A DNA stretch of 11,776 bases, from NCBI GenBank assembly GCA_038257655.1, contig JBBSJC010000231.1:1-11776 (forward strand). Reading direction: 5' to 3'. Every line of letters begins with the position of its first letter. Position 1 is the stretch's first letter. Positions 1 to 9,150 of this stretch are shown here, one piece after another. The translations under genes and the position numbers were made by a program. Origin of the DNA: DASUME01 sp038257655. GTDB lineage: Bacteria; Myxococcota_A; Polyangia; Polyangiales; DASUME01. Below the pieces are notes generated by a model. That model was not told where the DNA came from and ran no database searches. It saw nothing but the letters and a program-made list of their open reading frames with translations.

Positions 1-83
1 CCTCGACGCCGATCCGACCTGATTGTTTCGCGGCGGTCGCTAAGGCATCGTGCGCAAATAACTGACCCGGAACGGCGTCGAGG
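1..83. repeat. Third inverted repeat pair, interleaved with the nested element
   Basis: Positions 1-16 are complementary to 68-83 at 15 of 16 positions (the first 11 bases match perfectly). The repeat starts at base 1 and so probably continues outside the window. Its right arm sits between the left outer and left inner arms of the 44-200 element, so the two pairings interleave (1-16, 44-68, 68-83, 176-200). On one strand they could form only as alternatives or as a pseudoknot-like arrangement. It may mean that a second, diverged and inverted copy of the element lies immediately to the left. Confidence 0.6.
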
Positions 84-200
84 CGCCCCGTCGTCAGTGA
101 TGAAAATTCGCAAGGATACTCCCCGTATCTGGAGAATTTTCATCACTGACGACGGGGATGCATCGGCGTTGAAACGGGTCAGTTATTTGCGCACGATGCC
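44..200. repeat. Nested perfect inverted repeats (MITE-like or structured-RNA element)
   Basis: Two perfect inverted repeats are nested. The outer arms are 44-68 and 176-200 (25/25 complementary). The inner arms are 86-109 and 134-157 (24/24). The 24-nt inner loop carries a further short stem, 115-119 with 125-129. The spacers 69-85 and 158-175 pair only partly. The element lies in the non-coding 222 bp downstream of the Uma2 gene. Exact complementarity over 49 bp in two separate stems points to recent origin or to selection on structure. No flanking direct repeat is evident next to the outer arms, and no transposase or reverse transcriptase is present in the window. There is no run of T after the stems, so it is not a standard intrinsic terminator, although it could still stop transcription. 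A miniature inverted-repeat element is my favoured reading, but this is inference. Confidence 0.85.
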
Positions 201-222
201 AAAGCCGCAATCAGAACGCCGC

Positions 223-810
223 TTACTCTTCATCCGCCTCGCGCGGCAAAAATAACCGGCCCACGTCGAGCTCGATAGCTTCGAAGGGCGCGATGCGCGC
301 ATTGGCGGCATCGTCATAGACCCCAAACTCGACCCACACACCATCTCGCAGCATCAGCGCCTCGAGCACGCGTGCTTCGGGATCGATCAGCCAATAGTAA
401 GGGATACCGGCCTGCGCATAGAGGTGCCGCTTTGTGACGCGATCGCGCGCGGCGCTTGAGGGCGATAGCACCTCGCACACCCAATCCGGAACGACTTCGA
501 TCGGGCGTATCTTGCCCGGCCGCGGCAGACGCTCGCGCCGAAAGCCCGCCAAATCGGGCCGGACGATGTCGTGGGGACCCAGCGCGATGTCCACCTCGAC
601 AAAGATCCACCAACCACCGGGGCCACCGTGTCCGTCGTCATCGTCAAAGGGGCCACCCAAAAAGCGCCCTGCAGCCCGTTGTACCCGGGAGTGGCGAGGC
701 AGAGGTGCGGGAGAGAATACAATTTCTCCGCCCAAGACTTCCGCGCGCCTGTCGTCGGACAGCGCCCGTAGATCGGAGTAAGTCGCGAGTGTCCGCTGCG
801 GCTGGGCCAT
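223..810 (-). CDS. Uma2 family endonuclease-like protein (DUF820)
   Basis: The 195-residue product has the Uma2/DUF820 layout, a PD-(D/E)XK-type restriction-endonuclease fold of uncertain cellular role. Visible elements are an N-terminal segment ending in EVLGGEIVFSPAP (residues 24-36), a conserved H40, VRPDLAGF (83-90) with the probable metal-binding D86, VCEVLSPSSA (111-120) with E113, a lysine at about 127 in VTKRHLYAQAG, and the characteristic YYWLIDPE (138-145). The frame stays open upstream to 996, but those 62 extra residues are arginine-rich, unlike the family, and overlap the spoVR end. I therefore chose the ATG at 810, where family similarity begins. It has no strong Shine-Dalgarno sequence and sits beside a small hairpin (812-827). 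It lies 86 bp downstream of spoVR on the same strand and may be read through from that operon. These proteins are often stand-alone and their biology is unclear. Confidence 0.85.
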   Translation of the reverse strand: MAQPQRTLATYSDLRALSDDRRAEVLGGEIVFSPAPLPRHSRVQRAAGRFLGGPFDDDDGHGGPGGWWIFVEVDIALGPHDIVRPDLAGFRRERLPRPGKIRPIEVVPDWVCEVLSPSSAARDRVTKRHLYAQAGIPYYWLIDPEARVLEALMLRDGVWVEFGVYDDAANARIAPFEAIELDVGRLFLPREADEE

Positions 811-811
811 G

Positions 812-886
812 CTGGTAAGCCTACCAGGCGCCTGCGCTGCGGGACAGCGCCTGCGGATCCCGCGCGCACAGGGCTGCTGGCGCAGC
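812..886 (-). other. Three small GC-rich stem-loops between spoVR and the Uma2 gene
   Basis: The 86-bp gap holds three perfect short hairpins: 812-817 with 822-827 (6 bp, 4-nt loop), 834-839 with 845-850 (6 bp, 5-nt loop), and 873-877 with 882-886 (5 bp, 4-nt loop). The first abuts the Uma2 ATG and would cover the region where its ribosome binding site should be. None is followed by a T tract on the minus strand. They could reduce read-through from spoVR or translation of Uma2, but short GC-rich stems also arise by chance in DNA of this composition. Confidence 0.4.
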
Positions 887-896
887 GCGGCAAAGC

Positions 897-2447
897 TCAG
901 CCCTTCATAACGCGCTGTGCGTGCTCTTTCCCGTCGTAGCGCAGCAGGGTGGTCTTGCCTTCGACGGCGGTGTGGATCTCGATCGGACGCTTCCACACCC
1001 GCTGCAAAGCAACCAGCACTTCGCGCGCGTAGTCCACCCGTAAGTCCAGGCCCTGATGGTCGTGCTTGAGCAACAGCTCGCCGCGGTTTTCGTGATTGGA
1101 ATCCATCACGTCGATGAAGGGTTGGCCTGCGTTCGTGAGCGCAAACAGCAGCTTCTCCTTCACCTCTTTGAACTTACGGGTCTCGATCTCCCAACGATCG
1201 CGCTTCTCGTTGTAGCCGAAGCTGTACATCTTGTTCGCCGCGACGAAATCCTCCGTGAGAAAGTCATCGATGAAGGTCACGTCGTTGTAGTTCTTGCGGA
1301 TCTCGAAGATCTTCGACTGCCCTTGTTGGGTGCGCCGATTCCAGCTGCGGCGCGTGGCAAGGTCGTCGCACTCGTCCCATTCCTTGCCGAACATGCCGCG
1401 GTTCCAGCGCTCTTCGACATGGCGATACAGCTCCACACCGAGCTTGTACGGGTTGAGCTGACCGGGCGAGGTGGCGAGCACGCCCGCGCAGCGGTCTGCG
1501 TATTCGATGATCTCAGAGGCGTCGCACACGCGCTCGGTCATCAGACGCGAGTGCCAGTACGTGGCCCAGCCCTCGTTCATGATCTTTGTCTGCATCTGGG
1601 GCAGGAAATAGTAAGCCTCTTCGCGCACCACCTGCAGGATGTCGCGCTCCCAGTGCTCGAGCGGCGCGTGGTCGATCAAAAAGCCCATCACGTCGCGCTC
1701 AGGACGCTCTGGAACCTTACGTTCCTCACGTTCCTGGGCCTCGATCATTTTCTTCTGCTTTTCGACGAACTTTTCCGGATTGATGTAGGACTCCATGTAC
1801 TCACGATCGACGCGTAGTAAGGGAATCTCCGCCTTGGCCTTGTCCGCAAAGGGATCGTCCGGCGCTTTTTTGAAGGAGTTATCCTTGAGCTGATAGGGCT
1901 TCTTCGGATCGATCAAGTTCTCGAGGCTCAGGCACGTATCGATGAACTCTTCGATCTTGTCGATCCCGATCCGATTGGCCCAGCGCCGTACGACCGAACC
2001 ATGGTTGGCCATGGTGTCGATCCATTTTCGGATCGGTTGATTGGTGCGGCCATCAATGCCCTGATTCGTGGTCTGGAAGGTGAAGTTGTTCTTGAAGAAG
2101 TCGACGTGGGCGTACACGTGGCTCATCACGAGCTTCTGATCGACCATACTGTTGCCTTCGAGCAAGTAGGCAATGGCAGGCGTGTTGTTGATCACCATTT
2201 CGTAGATGCGCGACAGGCCGTACTCGGCGCTCTTTGAAAGCTGCTCGTACTCCATGCCGAAGCGCCAGTGCGGATAACGCACCGGAAAGCCGCCATACGA
2301 GGCGACTTCGTTCATCTGCCGGAAATCGAGCACCTCGAACAACGTGGGAAAGAAGTCGAGACCAAAGTCCTTGGCGTAGCCCTCGATCAGCTGCTGCGCG
2401 CTTCTTAGATCGCTGGAAGGTGCCGTGTTCTGCACGAACTTGGGCAT
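897..2447 (-). CDS. spoVR: SpoVR/YcgB family protein
   Basis: This 516-residue protein is recognisable as SpoVR family and close to the usual length of about 500 residues. Bacillus SpoVR is needed for a normal spore cortex; the enterobacterial homologue is YcgB. The biochemical activity is not established. The N-terminal half has the typical MNEVASYGGFPVRYPHWRF block (residues 45-63), then INNTPAIAYLLEGNS (86-100) and SHVYAHVDFFKNN (109-121). The central part has KIMNEGWATYWHSRLM (288-303). The conserved H110, H114, E292 and H299 look like possible metal or catalytic residues; that is inference. A charged stretch at about 225-252 is a probable linker. No signal peptide or membrane segment is seen, so it is probably cytoplasmic. 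It is the third gene of the prkA operon, 9 nt after the yeaH-like stop. Its AAGGAG ribosome binding site overlaps that stop, suggesting coupled translation. Confidence 0.96.
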   Translation of the reverse strand: MPKFVQNTAPSSDLRSAQQLIEGYAKDFGLDFFPTLFEVLDFRQMNEVASYGGFPVRYPHWRFGMEYEQLSKSAEYGLSRIYEMVINNTPAIAYLLEGNSMVDQKLVMSHVYAHVDFFKNNFTFQTTNQGIDGRTNQPIRKWIDTMANHGSVVRRWANRIGIDKIEEFIDTCLSLENLIDPKKPYQLKDNSFKKAPDDPFADKAKAEIPLLRVDREYMESYINPEKFVEKQKKMIEAQEREERKVPERPERDVMGFLIDHAPLEHWERDILQVVREEAYYFLPQMQTKIMNEGWATYWHSRLMTERVCDASEIIEYADRCAGVLATSPGQLNPYKLGVELYRHVEERWNRGMFGKEWDECDDLATRRSWNRRTQQGQSKIFEIRKNYNDVTFIDDFLTEDFVAANKMYSFGYNEKRDRWEIETRKFKEVKEKLLFALTNAGQPFIDVMDSNHENRGELLLKHDHQGLDLRVDYAREVLVALQRVWKRPIEIHTAVEGKTTLLRYDGKEHAQRVMKG

Positions 2448-2452
2448 GTTTG

Positions 2453-2458
2453 CTCCTT
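2453..2458 (-). promoter_or_regulatory. Ribosome binding site of spoVR, overlapping the yeaH stop
   Basis: AAGGAG on the minus strand lies 5 nt before the spoVR ATG (2447). Its first two bases are part of the TAA stop of the preceding gene. This supports the chosen start and translational coupling within the operon. Confidence 0.8.
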
Positions 2459-3566
2459 ACTTTCCCTTGCCCAAGAAATCGCGAATCGAGCCCACGATCC
2501 CGTCTCGGTCGCGTATCTCGCTCGTGATGATCCGGTCGTCCGCTTTCAGGTGCTCGCGCAGATCCTTGATGAACTGGCCCGAACCGTAAGGGCTCTCGAC
2601 CTGGCCGTAACAAAACACGTTAGAGACCGGCAATAGCTTCTGCTTGAGCAGATTCACGCAGGTCAACGTGTCGTCGACGCTCCAGTTATCCCCATCGGAG
2701 AAGTGAAATGGATAGATGTTCCACTCGTGGGCCGGGTAGTCCGCCTCGATGATGTCCGTACACAGCTTGTAAGCGGACGAAATCATCGTGCCGCCGCTTT
2801 CGCGCGTGCGAAAGAACGTGTCTCGGTCGACTTCGCGCGCGACCGCATCGTGAATGATGAAACGCGTCTCAATGCCCTTGTATTGACGACTGAGCCAGGC
2901 ATCGATCCAGAACGACTCGATACGCACGATCTCTTTCTGCTCATCGCCCATCGATCCAGACACGTCCATCATGTAGATGATGACCGCGTTGGCGACGGGC
3001 TTCGTTTCGGTCTTCCACGAACGAAAGCGCATGTCGTCGCGCACGGGTACCACCACCGGCCGCTTGGGGTCGTAGGAGCCGATCGAAATCTGACGCTTGA
3101 GCGCCTCGCGATAGGTACGACGAAAGTGCCGCAGCGAGTTCGGCCCCACCTTGCGCACGCCGACATAGCGCTCGCGCTGATTGATGATGCGACTCTTACC
3201 CTTGTCTTCGATGTTGGGTAAGGCCAGCTCTTCGCCCAAGATCTCGGCAAGCTCCGCCAAGCTCACTTCGACTTCGAGCGCGTGCTCGCCCGGGCCTTCG
3301 CCGGCCTTTTTGCCTTGGCCCGGTTGCGGTTGTCCTTGGCTGAGCGGATCGCCCGCCTCCCCATCGCCCTGACCGACTCCGCCCTGCTGCTTGTCGCCGT
3401 AGCGAAAGCGCGGAATATCGATCTGAGGGATGGGAATCGAGACTACATCCTTACCCTGACGGCCGAGCAGCTCGCCCTGGGAGATGTATTTACGCAGGTT
3501 CTGACGAATCTTCCCGCGCACGATGTGGCGGAAGCGGCCGTGATCCTGATCGATCTTCAGGGACAT
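2457..3566 (-). CDS. yeaH: YeaH/YhbH family protein (DUF444), VWA-like
   Basis: This 369-residue protein belongs to the YeaH/YhbH (DUF444) family, which accompanies the PrkA kinase in many bacteria and is linked to starvation responses and sporulation. The start, with KIDQDHGRFRHIVRGKIRQN (residues 4-23), is typical. Next comes IPIPQIDIPRFRYGD (44-58), then a Gly/Gln-rich flexible linker at about 61-93. The C-terminal half is a von Willebrand A-like domain with a complete metal-ion-dependent adhesion site: DVSGSM (201-206), the threonine of GGTMISS (T260) and the aspartate of FHFSDGDN (D291). Such domains usually bind a partner protein through a divalent cation, so it probably acts as an adaptor between PrkA and SpoVR or their targets (inference). 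It starts 3 nt after the prkA stop, with AAAGGA inside the end of prkA. No secretion signal is seen. Confidence 0.95.
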   Translation of the reverse strand: MSLKIDQDHGRFRHIVRGKIRQNLRKYISQGELLGRQGKDVVSIPIPQIDIPRFRYGDKQQGGVGQGDGEAGDPLSQGQPQPGQGKKAGEGPGEHALEVEVSLAELAEILGEELALPNIEDKGKSRIINQRERYVGVRKVGPNSLRHFRRTYREALKRQISIGSYDPKRPVVVPVRDDMRFRSWKTETKPVANAVIIYMMDVSGSMGDEQKEIVRIESFWIDAWLSRQYKGIETRFIIHDAVAREVDRDTFFRTRESGGTMISSAYKLCTDIIEADYPAHEWNIYPFHFSDGDNWSVDDTLTCVNLLKQKLLPVSNVFCYGQVESPYGSGQFIKDLREHLKADDRIITSEIRDRDGIVGSIRDFLGKGK

Positions 3567-3569
3567 TCG

Positions 3570-5627
<2,058 letters not shown>

Positions 5628-5687
5628 GCTGGTGACCCCCAGGGCAGCGATTGGGCTCTTGTTTCATAAGGTAACACACGACGCGCG
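5628..5687. promoter_or_regulatory. Divergent intergenic region, prkA and DUF1704 metallopeptidase
   Basis: These 60 bp separate two divergently transcribed genes, so promoters for both must lie here or inside the flanking genes. I see no convincing sigma-70 -35/-10 pair and no sigma-54 consensus on either strand. The central part (about 5651-5676) is the most AT-rich. Control of the PrkA operon and the metallopeptidase could be shared. Confidence 0.4.
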
Positions 5688-6938
5688 TTGCATCGTGCTA
5701 CGTTCGAGCAAGTGGCGCGGTTGCCTGAGAACGTGTTGATGCTCGATGCGATATTGGCTCGCGCGGCACAACTGACCCGACCGCTGCCCTCGCTTGCCCC
5801 AGACAACGCCGCGAGCGAGCGTGCACGTCTGGTGCAGTGTCTGCAGAAGGGGGACGTTCCCATACCTCTGCCCATCCAAGGGCGGCGCCGCATCGAAGCG
5901 GACGCTTATCGTATGATCGACGCGGCACGCACGCTCGCATCGGATCGACAGCTCGGCTCGGGCCTCGCCAACTTGTATTTGGAGCGTCTAGAAGAACTGG
6001 AGCTTGAGCTCGCTATCTTGGATGCCTGGGGCGATCCTGCGCGGGTACGGCCTATTTGCGCGCGCCGTTATGGGCGCGGCGACGAGCGCGTGCAGACGCG
6101 GGATGGTGAGGCGCCTCTGACGGCCGTGGCACACTCGCTGCTCGAGACGTTGCCGGACGCCAGCGCCAGTGAGAGCATGTTGCCGCCGAGCGCTCTGCCC
6201 GGTGAGGCTTCCGTGGCGCAGCGGATTACGCGCGCAGCACTCGGTATCGGTCTCGATTGCGAAGTGCGTGTGGAGCCCCGGCTGGCCTCGCTTGCTGCCA
6301 CAGGCGAGCGGACCGTGTTTTTAGCGGCGCGTAGCTTTTCACTGCGTGAAGCGCGCCGAATCGTGGCGCACGAAGTGTTCGGTCATCTCGTCGTCGCAGC
6401 CAACGCGCGCGCGCAACCCTTGCGCCTGCTTTCCGTGGGGCTCGCCGGTTCGTTTGCCGATCAGGAGGGCCTTGCGATCTACCTCGAAGAGCGGCTCGGC
6501 GTATTGTGCAGCGACCGCATGCGGACCTTGGCCGCGCGCGTGATGGCTACGCAGTGGCTGTATTCTGGCGCAGGCTTCGGCGATACCGCGCAGCGCTTGC
6601 ATACGCAGCATCGCTTCAGTGCCGAGGCTGCCATCGCGATCGCCGAGCGCACCTATCGCGGCGGCGGCGTGGCGCGCGATGCCGGTTATCTCGCTGGCTA
6701 CCTGCGCGTGCGCGGTGCGATCGAGCGCAAAGAAGTGCACGTCGATGAGCTGCGCCTCGGGCGTGTGTCTGTGGCCTCGATTCCAGTCTTGCGCGAGCTG
6801 GTCGAGGCCGGCTGGCTGCGCGAGTCCTGCTATCGACCGAGCTTTTCTTTGAGTCGACGGCTCACGCTGGGCGGCACCAGCGCCGAGACATCGCCACCGA
6901 GCGACGCCGCTTCTTTGACGATGTTCGAGCTGACGTAG
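5688..6938 (+). CDS. DUF1704 putative zinc metallopeptidase (QEGLA motif, MATCAP-like)
   Basis: The 416-residue product belongs to the DUF1704 family, annotated as 'flavohemoglobin expression-modulating QEGLA motif protein'. Its eukaryotic relatives include the tubulin tyrosine carboxypeptidase MATCAP. Key motifs are HEVFGH (residues 228-233, the zinc-binding HExxxH) and QEGLA (259-263), whose glutamate is the expected third ligand. Between them is the family-typical ARAQPLRLLSVGLAG (240-254). Downstream, RDAGYLAGYLRV matches the conserved C-terminal region. The bacterial substrate is unknown. No signal peptide is seen, so it is probably cytoplasmic. The start is uncertain: an in-frame stop at 5667-5669 limits it, TTG 5688 gives the longest form, and ATG 5739 is an alternative; neither has a clear ribosome binding site. 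The last 36 or so residues are encoded antisense to the end of coaD and are Ser/Thr-rich, unlike the rest. The gene is divergent from prkA. Confidence 0.88.
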   Translation: MHRATFEQVARLPENVLMLDAILARAAQLTRPLPSLAPDNAASERARLVQCLQKGDVPIPLPIQGRRRIEADAYRMIDAARTLASDRQLGSGLANLYLERLEELELELAILDAWGDPARVRPICARRYGRGDERVQTRDGEAPLTAVAHSLLETLPDASASESMLPPSALPGEASVAQRITRAALGIGLDCEVRVEPRLASLAATGERTVFLAARSFSLREARRIVAHEVFGHLVVAANARAQPLRLLSVGLAGSFADQEGLAIYLEERLGVLCSDRMRTLAARVMATQWLYSGAGFGDTAQRLHTQHRFSAEAAIAIAERTYRGGGVARDAGYLAGYLRVRGAIERKEVHVDELRLGRVSVASIPVLRELVEAGWLRESCYRPSFSLSRRLTLGGTSAETSPPSDAASLTMFELT

Positions 6939-7309
6939 AAGTACGCATCGTTAGCCATCAAGAATACGGTCTCCATCTGTTCGTACAGATGACGATTCAT
7001 GTTGGCCATTTGCAGCTCGTACTCGAAGTCGGCCACGGCGCGTAGGCCGCGCAAAACGACCTGAGCATTCTTCTTGCGACAGTAATCGACGAGCAGACCA
7101 TCGAAGCTGTCCACTTCGATGCGTGGCTCGTCGCCCACGTGCTCGCGGATCATTTCGATGCGCTCGTCGACGGTAAACATCGAGTGCTTTTTCGGGTTGC
7201 CGAGCACCGCGATAATCAGCCGATCGACGACGACGAGCCCGCCTTTGATGATGCTGACGTGGCCGTTGGTAAGTGGGTCGAACGAGCCTGGATAGATCGC
7301 GACGCTCAT
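6830..7309 (-). CDS. coaD: Phosphopantetheine adenylyltransferase
   Basis: CoaD transfers AMP from ATP to 4'-phosphopantetheine, giving dephospho-CoA, the penultimate step of coenzyme A synthesis in the cytoplasm. The 159-residue length is exactly typical. Visible motifs are YPGSFDPLTNGH (residues 6-17) containing the nucleotidyltransferase (T/H)xGH signature, NPKKHSMFTVDERIEMI (38-54), RGLRAVADFEYELQMANMNR (87-106) for substrate and ATP binding, and VSSNIVKE (126-133) in place of the common ISS(S/T)xV(R/K)E. The asparagine at 129 is a mild deviation. The ATG overlaps the rsmD stop by 4 nt (ATGA), so translation is probably coupled. The gene is last in the PEGA-rsmD-coaD operon, and its 3' end overlaps the convergent metallopeptidase gene by 109 bp. 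Confidence 0.97.
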   Translation of the reverse strand: MSVAIYPGSFDPLTNGHVSIIKGGLVVVDRLIIAVLGNPKKHSMFTVDERIEMIREHVGDEPRIEVDSFDGLLVDYCRKKNAQVVLRGLRAVADFEYELQMANMNRHLYEQMETVFLMANDAYFYVSSNIVKEAASLGGDVSALVPPSVSRRLKEKLGR

Positions 7310-7896
7310 GTTCGGTCGTCTCCTTTTTCGGGGGCGGCGCGTGCCGCGAGCAGTACGACGGCAGTGTCGCCGTAGCGATAGCGGGACAATGGGACCAAAG
7401 CAGAAGGCACAGCCGGCATGCTTTTCGCCGCATGCTCTAGCAGAACCACGGCATCTTCCGCCAGCAGACCACGTGCGCAGAGCGTTTCGAGCACGCCGAT
7501 TGCCGGGGACAGATCCGCGTAAGGTGGGTCGAGCAGGACAAGCCCGAAGGGGCCTCGTGCCAAGACATCGACCTGGCAGCGCTCGCGAGTAAGGTCTCCG
7601 CGCAAGATCGCAACCTCCGATCGCACGCCCAGGCTGTCGGCACTTTGTTCGATCGCTTTGGCAACGCGCGCATCGCGCTCCACGAACAAGACCCGCGCCG
7701 CGCCTCGCGACAACGCCTCGAAACCCAAGGCCCCCGTGCCCGCGTACAGGTCGAGCACCTGCCGACCGGCTATCGCGTCGCGCGCGTCGAGAGCCGACGC
7801 GATAGCTTCGCGCACACGCTCCGAAGTGGGGCGCGTGACATCCCCAGGAGGGCCCGGAAAACGCCGTCCGCCCAGTCGTCCGCCTACGATGCGCAT
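7306..7896 (-). CDS. rsmD: 16S rRNA (guanine(966)-N(2))-methyltransferase RsmD
   Basis: RsmD methylates the exocyclic amine of G966 in 16S rRNA using S-adenosylmethionine, acting on assembling 30S subunits. The 196-residue length fits the family. The N-terminus MRIVGGRLGGRRF and TRPTSERVREAI (residues 21-32) are diagnostic. The SAM-binding motif is LDLYAGTGALGFEALSRG (48-65), followed by the acidic motif FVERD (71-75) and the catalytic DPPY (123-126). The rsmD-coaD pairing is a common bacterial arrangement. The start lies 3 nt after the stop of the PEGA-protein gene. No Shine-Dalgarno sequence is obvious before the ATG, so initiation may depend on translation arriving from upstream. The stop overlaps the coaD start as ATGA. 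Confidence 0.96.
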   Translation of the reverse strand: MRIVGGRLGGRRFPGPPGDVTRPTSERVREAIASALDARDAIAGRQVLDLYAGTGALGFEALSRGAARVLFVERDARVAKAIEQSADSLGVRSEVAILRGDLTRERCQVDVLARGPFGLVLLDPPYADLSPAIGVLETLCARGLLAEDAVVLLEHAAKSMPAVPSALVPLSRYRYGDTAVVLLAARAAPEKGDDRT

Positions 7897-7899
7897 CGG

Positions 7900-9138
7900 T
7901 TAGAAGCGCAAGGTCGCCGAGAGGAAGCCTCGTCCCCGGGCCAGTCGCGGCTGGATGAGTACGCTGTGCTGCGCGGCTGCGGGCTTGTCCGTCAACAACA
8001 GGTAGGCACCGACGCCGCCCGCCGCCAAGGCGCCGCCAAGAAACACGTATTGCAGGACTTCCAGCGTGTCAGCCTCGTCGCACAGGTCAGACGCTGAGTT
8101 CTCGAGGGGTGCAAAGCCCGGGTTTCGCCGCTGCAGGGTACCGTCGCGCGCCTCGTTACAGACGTTGTCGGACTTACTGAACTGGTCGCGATAAATCTGA
8201 AGGTCGTCGGCCTCATTAATGCGACCGATGCGCACCCAGGTGTAAGCCGTGGTGGCAGCTAGCACGCCTGCCAATCCGACGGCGCTCCAGCCCAAAATGC
8301 GCCGTAGGTTGGGCGCCTTCTCGTGCGATTTGGTCTGGCCGTCAAACTCTTGTTCGTTCGCTTCATCCGAGGTCGCACCCTGGCCGGATCCGGCCAGCAT
8401 GACTTGAGCGGTCGTGGTCTCCGTTTCGCGAATCTCGATGTTCTGCGCGGCGCGAAGCTCGCCCTGGGCAACGCTCAGGTCGTGCTTGCCGACAGGGATG
8501 CCCGCCAAAAGCAGCTCGCCCCGCCCGTCGAGCACGCCCACGTCCTTGCCGTCGAGCAGCACACGGGCTCCGGGCGTGTTGCTACGCACGCGCAACGCGC
8601 CCTTGGCCTCAAGGCCCGCCAGACGCTTGGCGAGCGCGGCTGCCGTGCCCTTGAGCGCTACGCCCACGAGCGCATCAGACGGCACTTTCTCGGTGATGGA
8701 TGATTCGACCTGGCCGGTGACGGCATCGAAGTTGAATAGCGCCACGTCGACCGTACTATCGCTACGCAACATGGTGCCGTAGATGAGACGGTCAACTTCG
8801 AGGGTGCGAGCGATATCTGCCATGCAACGCGCGTCAGGTTCTTCGCAGCCATGGGCGAGGCTCATTTGGGCGAGGGACACGTCGCGCTCGCTTATCGTCC
8901 AGGCCGGTACCGCTTTGGCGCCATCGCGCAGGCCTTGCGATACCTGACGGGCAAGCTCGTCGTCGCCATCGAGAGAGCGCACGCCGAGCACCACCACGGA
9001 GCTATCTGCGCGCGCCGTTTGCACCTGCGCCGTTAGTGCCTGTAAGGCGAAAAGCACCACTAGCGCGAGGCGAGTTAGGAAGTGCAGCTTCCGCATTTTG
9101 GCAGCGGGCCACAATCGAAGAATCTGCCGGGATTTCAT
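7900..9138 (-). CDS. PEGA-domain envelope protein, signal peptide and two hydrophobic segments
   Basis: The 412-residue protein (counted from ATG 9138) begins with a basic stretch and the hydrophobic LALVVLFALQALTAQ, with likely cleavage after TARA at residue 44. An uncharacterised alpha/beta region follows (about 45-178). It resembles domains that sense or bind in the periplasm and has two cysteines, C98 and C105, that could form a disulphide. A PEGA domain covers about 180-248 (RVRSNTPGARVLLDGKDVG, then LAGIPVGKHDLSV). After a polar linker come hydrophobic segments at about 283-301 and 363-382, and a C-terminus ending in LSATLRF. PEGA proteins with this layout are abundant in myxobacteria; their functions are mostly unknown. 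ATG 9138 was chosen because GAGG lies 8 nt upstream; ATG 9096, just before the signal peptide, and 9186 are alternatives. It is first in the operon with rsmD and coaD. Confidence 0.8.
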   Translation of the reverse strand: MKSRQILRLWPAAKMRKLHFLTRLALVVLFALQALTAQVQTARADSSVVVLGVRSLDGDDELARQVSQGLRDGAKAVPAWTISERDVSLAQMSLAHGCEEPDARCMADIARTLEVDRLIYGTMLRSDSTVDVALFNFDAVTGQVESSITEKVPSDALVGVALKGTAAALAKRLAGLEAKGALRVRSNTPGARVLLDGKDVGVLDGRGELLLAGIPVGKHDLSVAQGELRAAQNIEIRETETTTAQVMLAGSGQGATSDEANEQEFDGQTKSHEKAPNLRRILGWSAVGLAGVLAATTAYTWVRIGRINEADDLQIYRDQFSKSDNVCNEARDGTLQRRNPGFAPLENSASDLCDEADTLEVLQYVFLGGALAAGGVGAYLLLTDKPAAAQHSVLIQPRLARGRGFLSATLRF

Positions 9139-9146
9139 CTGCATCG

Positions 9147-9150
9147 CCTC
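9147..9150 (-). promoter_or_regulatory. Probable ribosome binding site of the PEGA-protein gene
   Basis: GAGG on the minus strand lies 8 nt before ATG 9138 and only 2 nt before the in-frame ATG 9144, so 9138 is the better start. ATG 9096 would give a shorter, more standard signal peptide but has no purine-rich sequence upstream. Confidence 0.5.

Noticed and set aside
86..157. Intrinsic transcription terminator
   Set aside because: The 24-bp stem is strong, but the loop is 24 nt and no T tract follows on either strand.
44..200. Retron-type non-coding RNA or integron attC site
   Set aside because: Nested stems are suggestive, but there is no reverse transcriptase or integrase in the window and the attC core consensus (RYYYAAC/GTTRRRY) is not satisfied. 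A reverse transcriptase left of base 1 would reopen the retron idea.
811..996. 62-residue N-terminal extension of the Uma2 frame
   Set aside because: It is arginine-rich, not like the family, and overlaps the end of spoVR; family similarity starts at ATG 810.
1056..1817. Plus-strand open frame of 253 codons opposite spoVR
   Set aside because: Same reason: it is a shadow of a clear SpoVR gene, with no family resemblance of its own.
7645..8097. Plus-strand open frame of 150 codons opposite rsmD and the PEGA gene
   Set aside because: It spans the junction of two real minus-strand genes and has no recognisable protein features.
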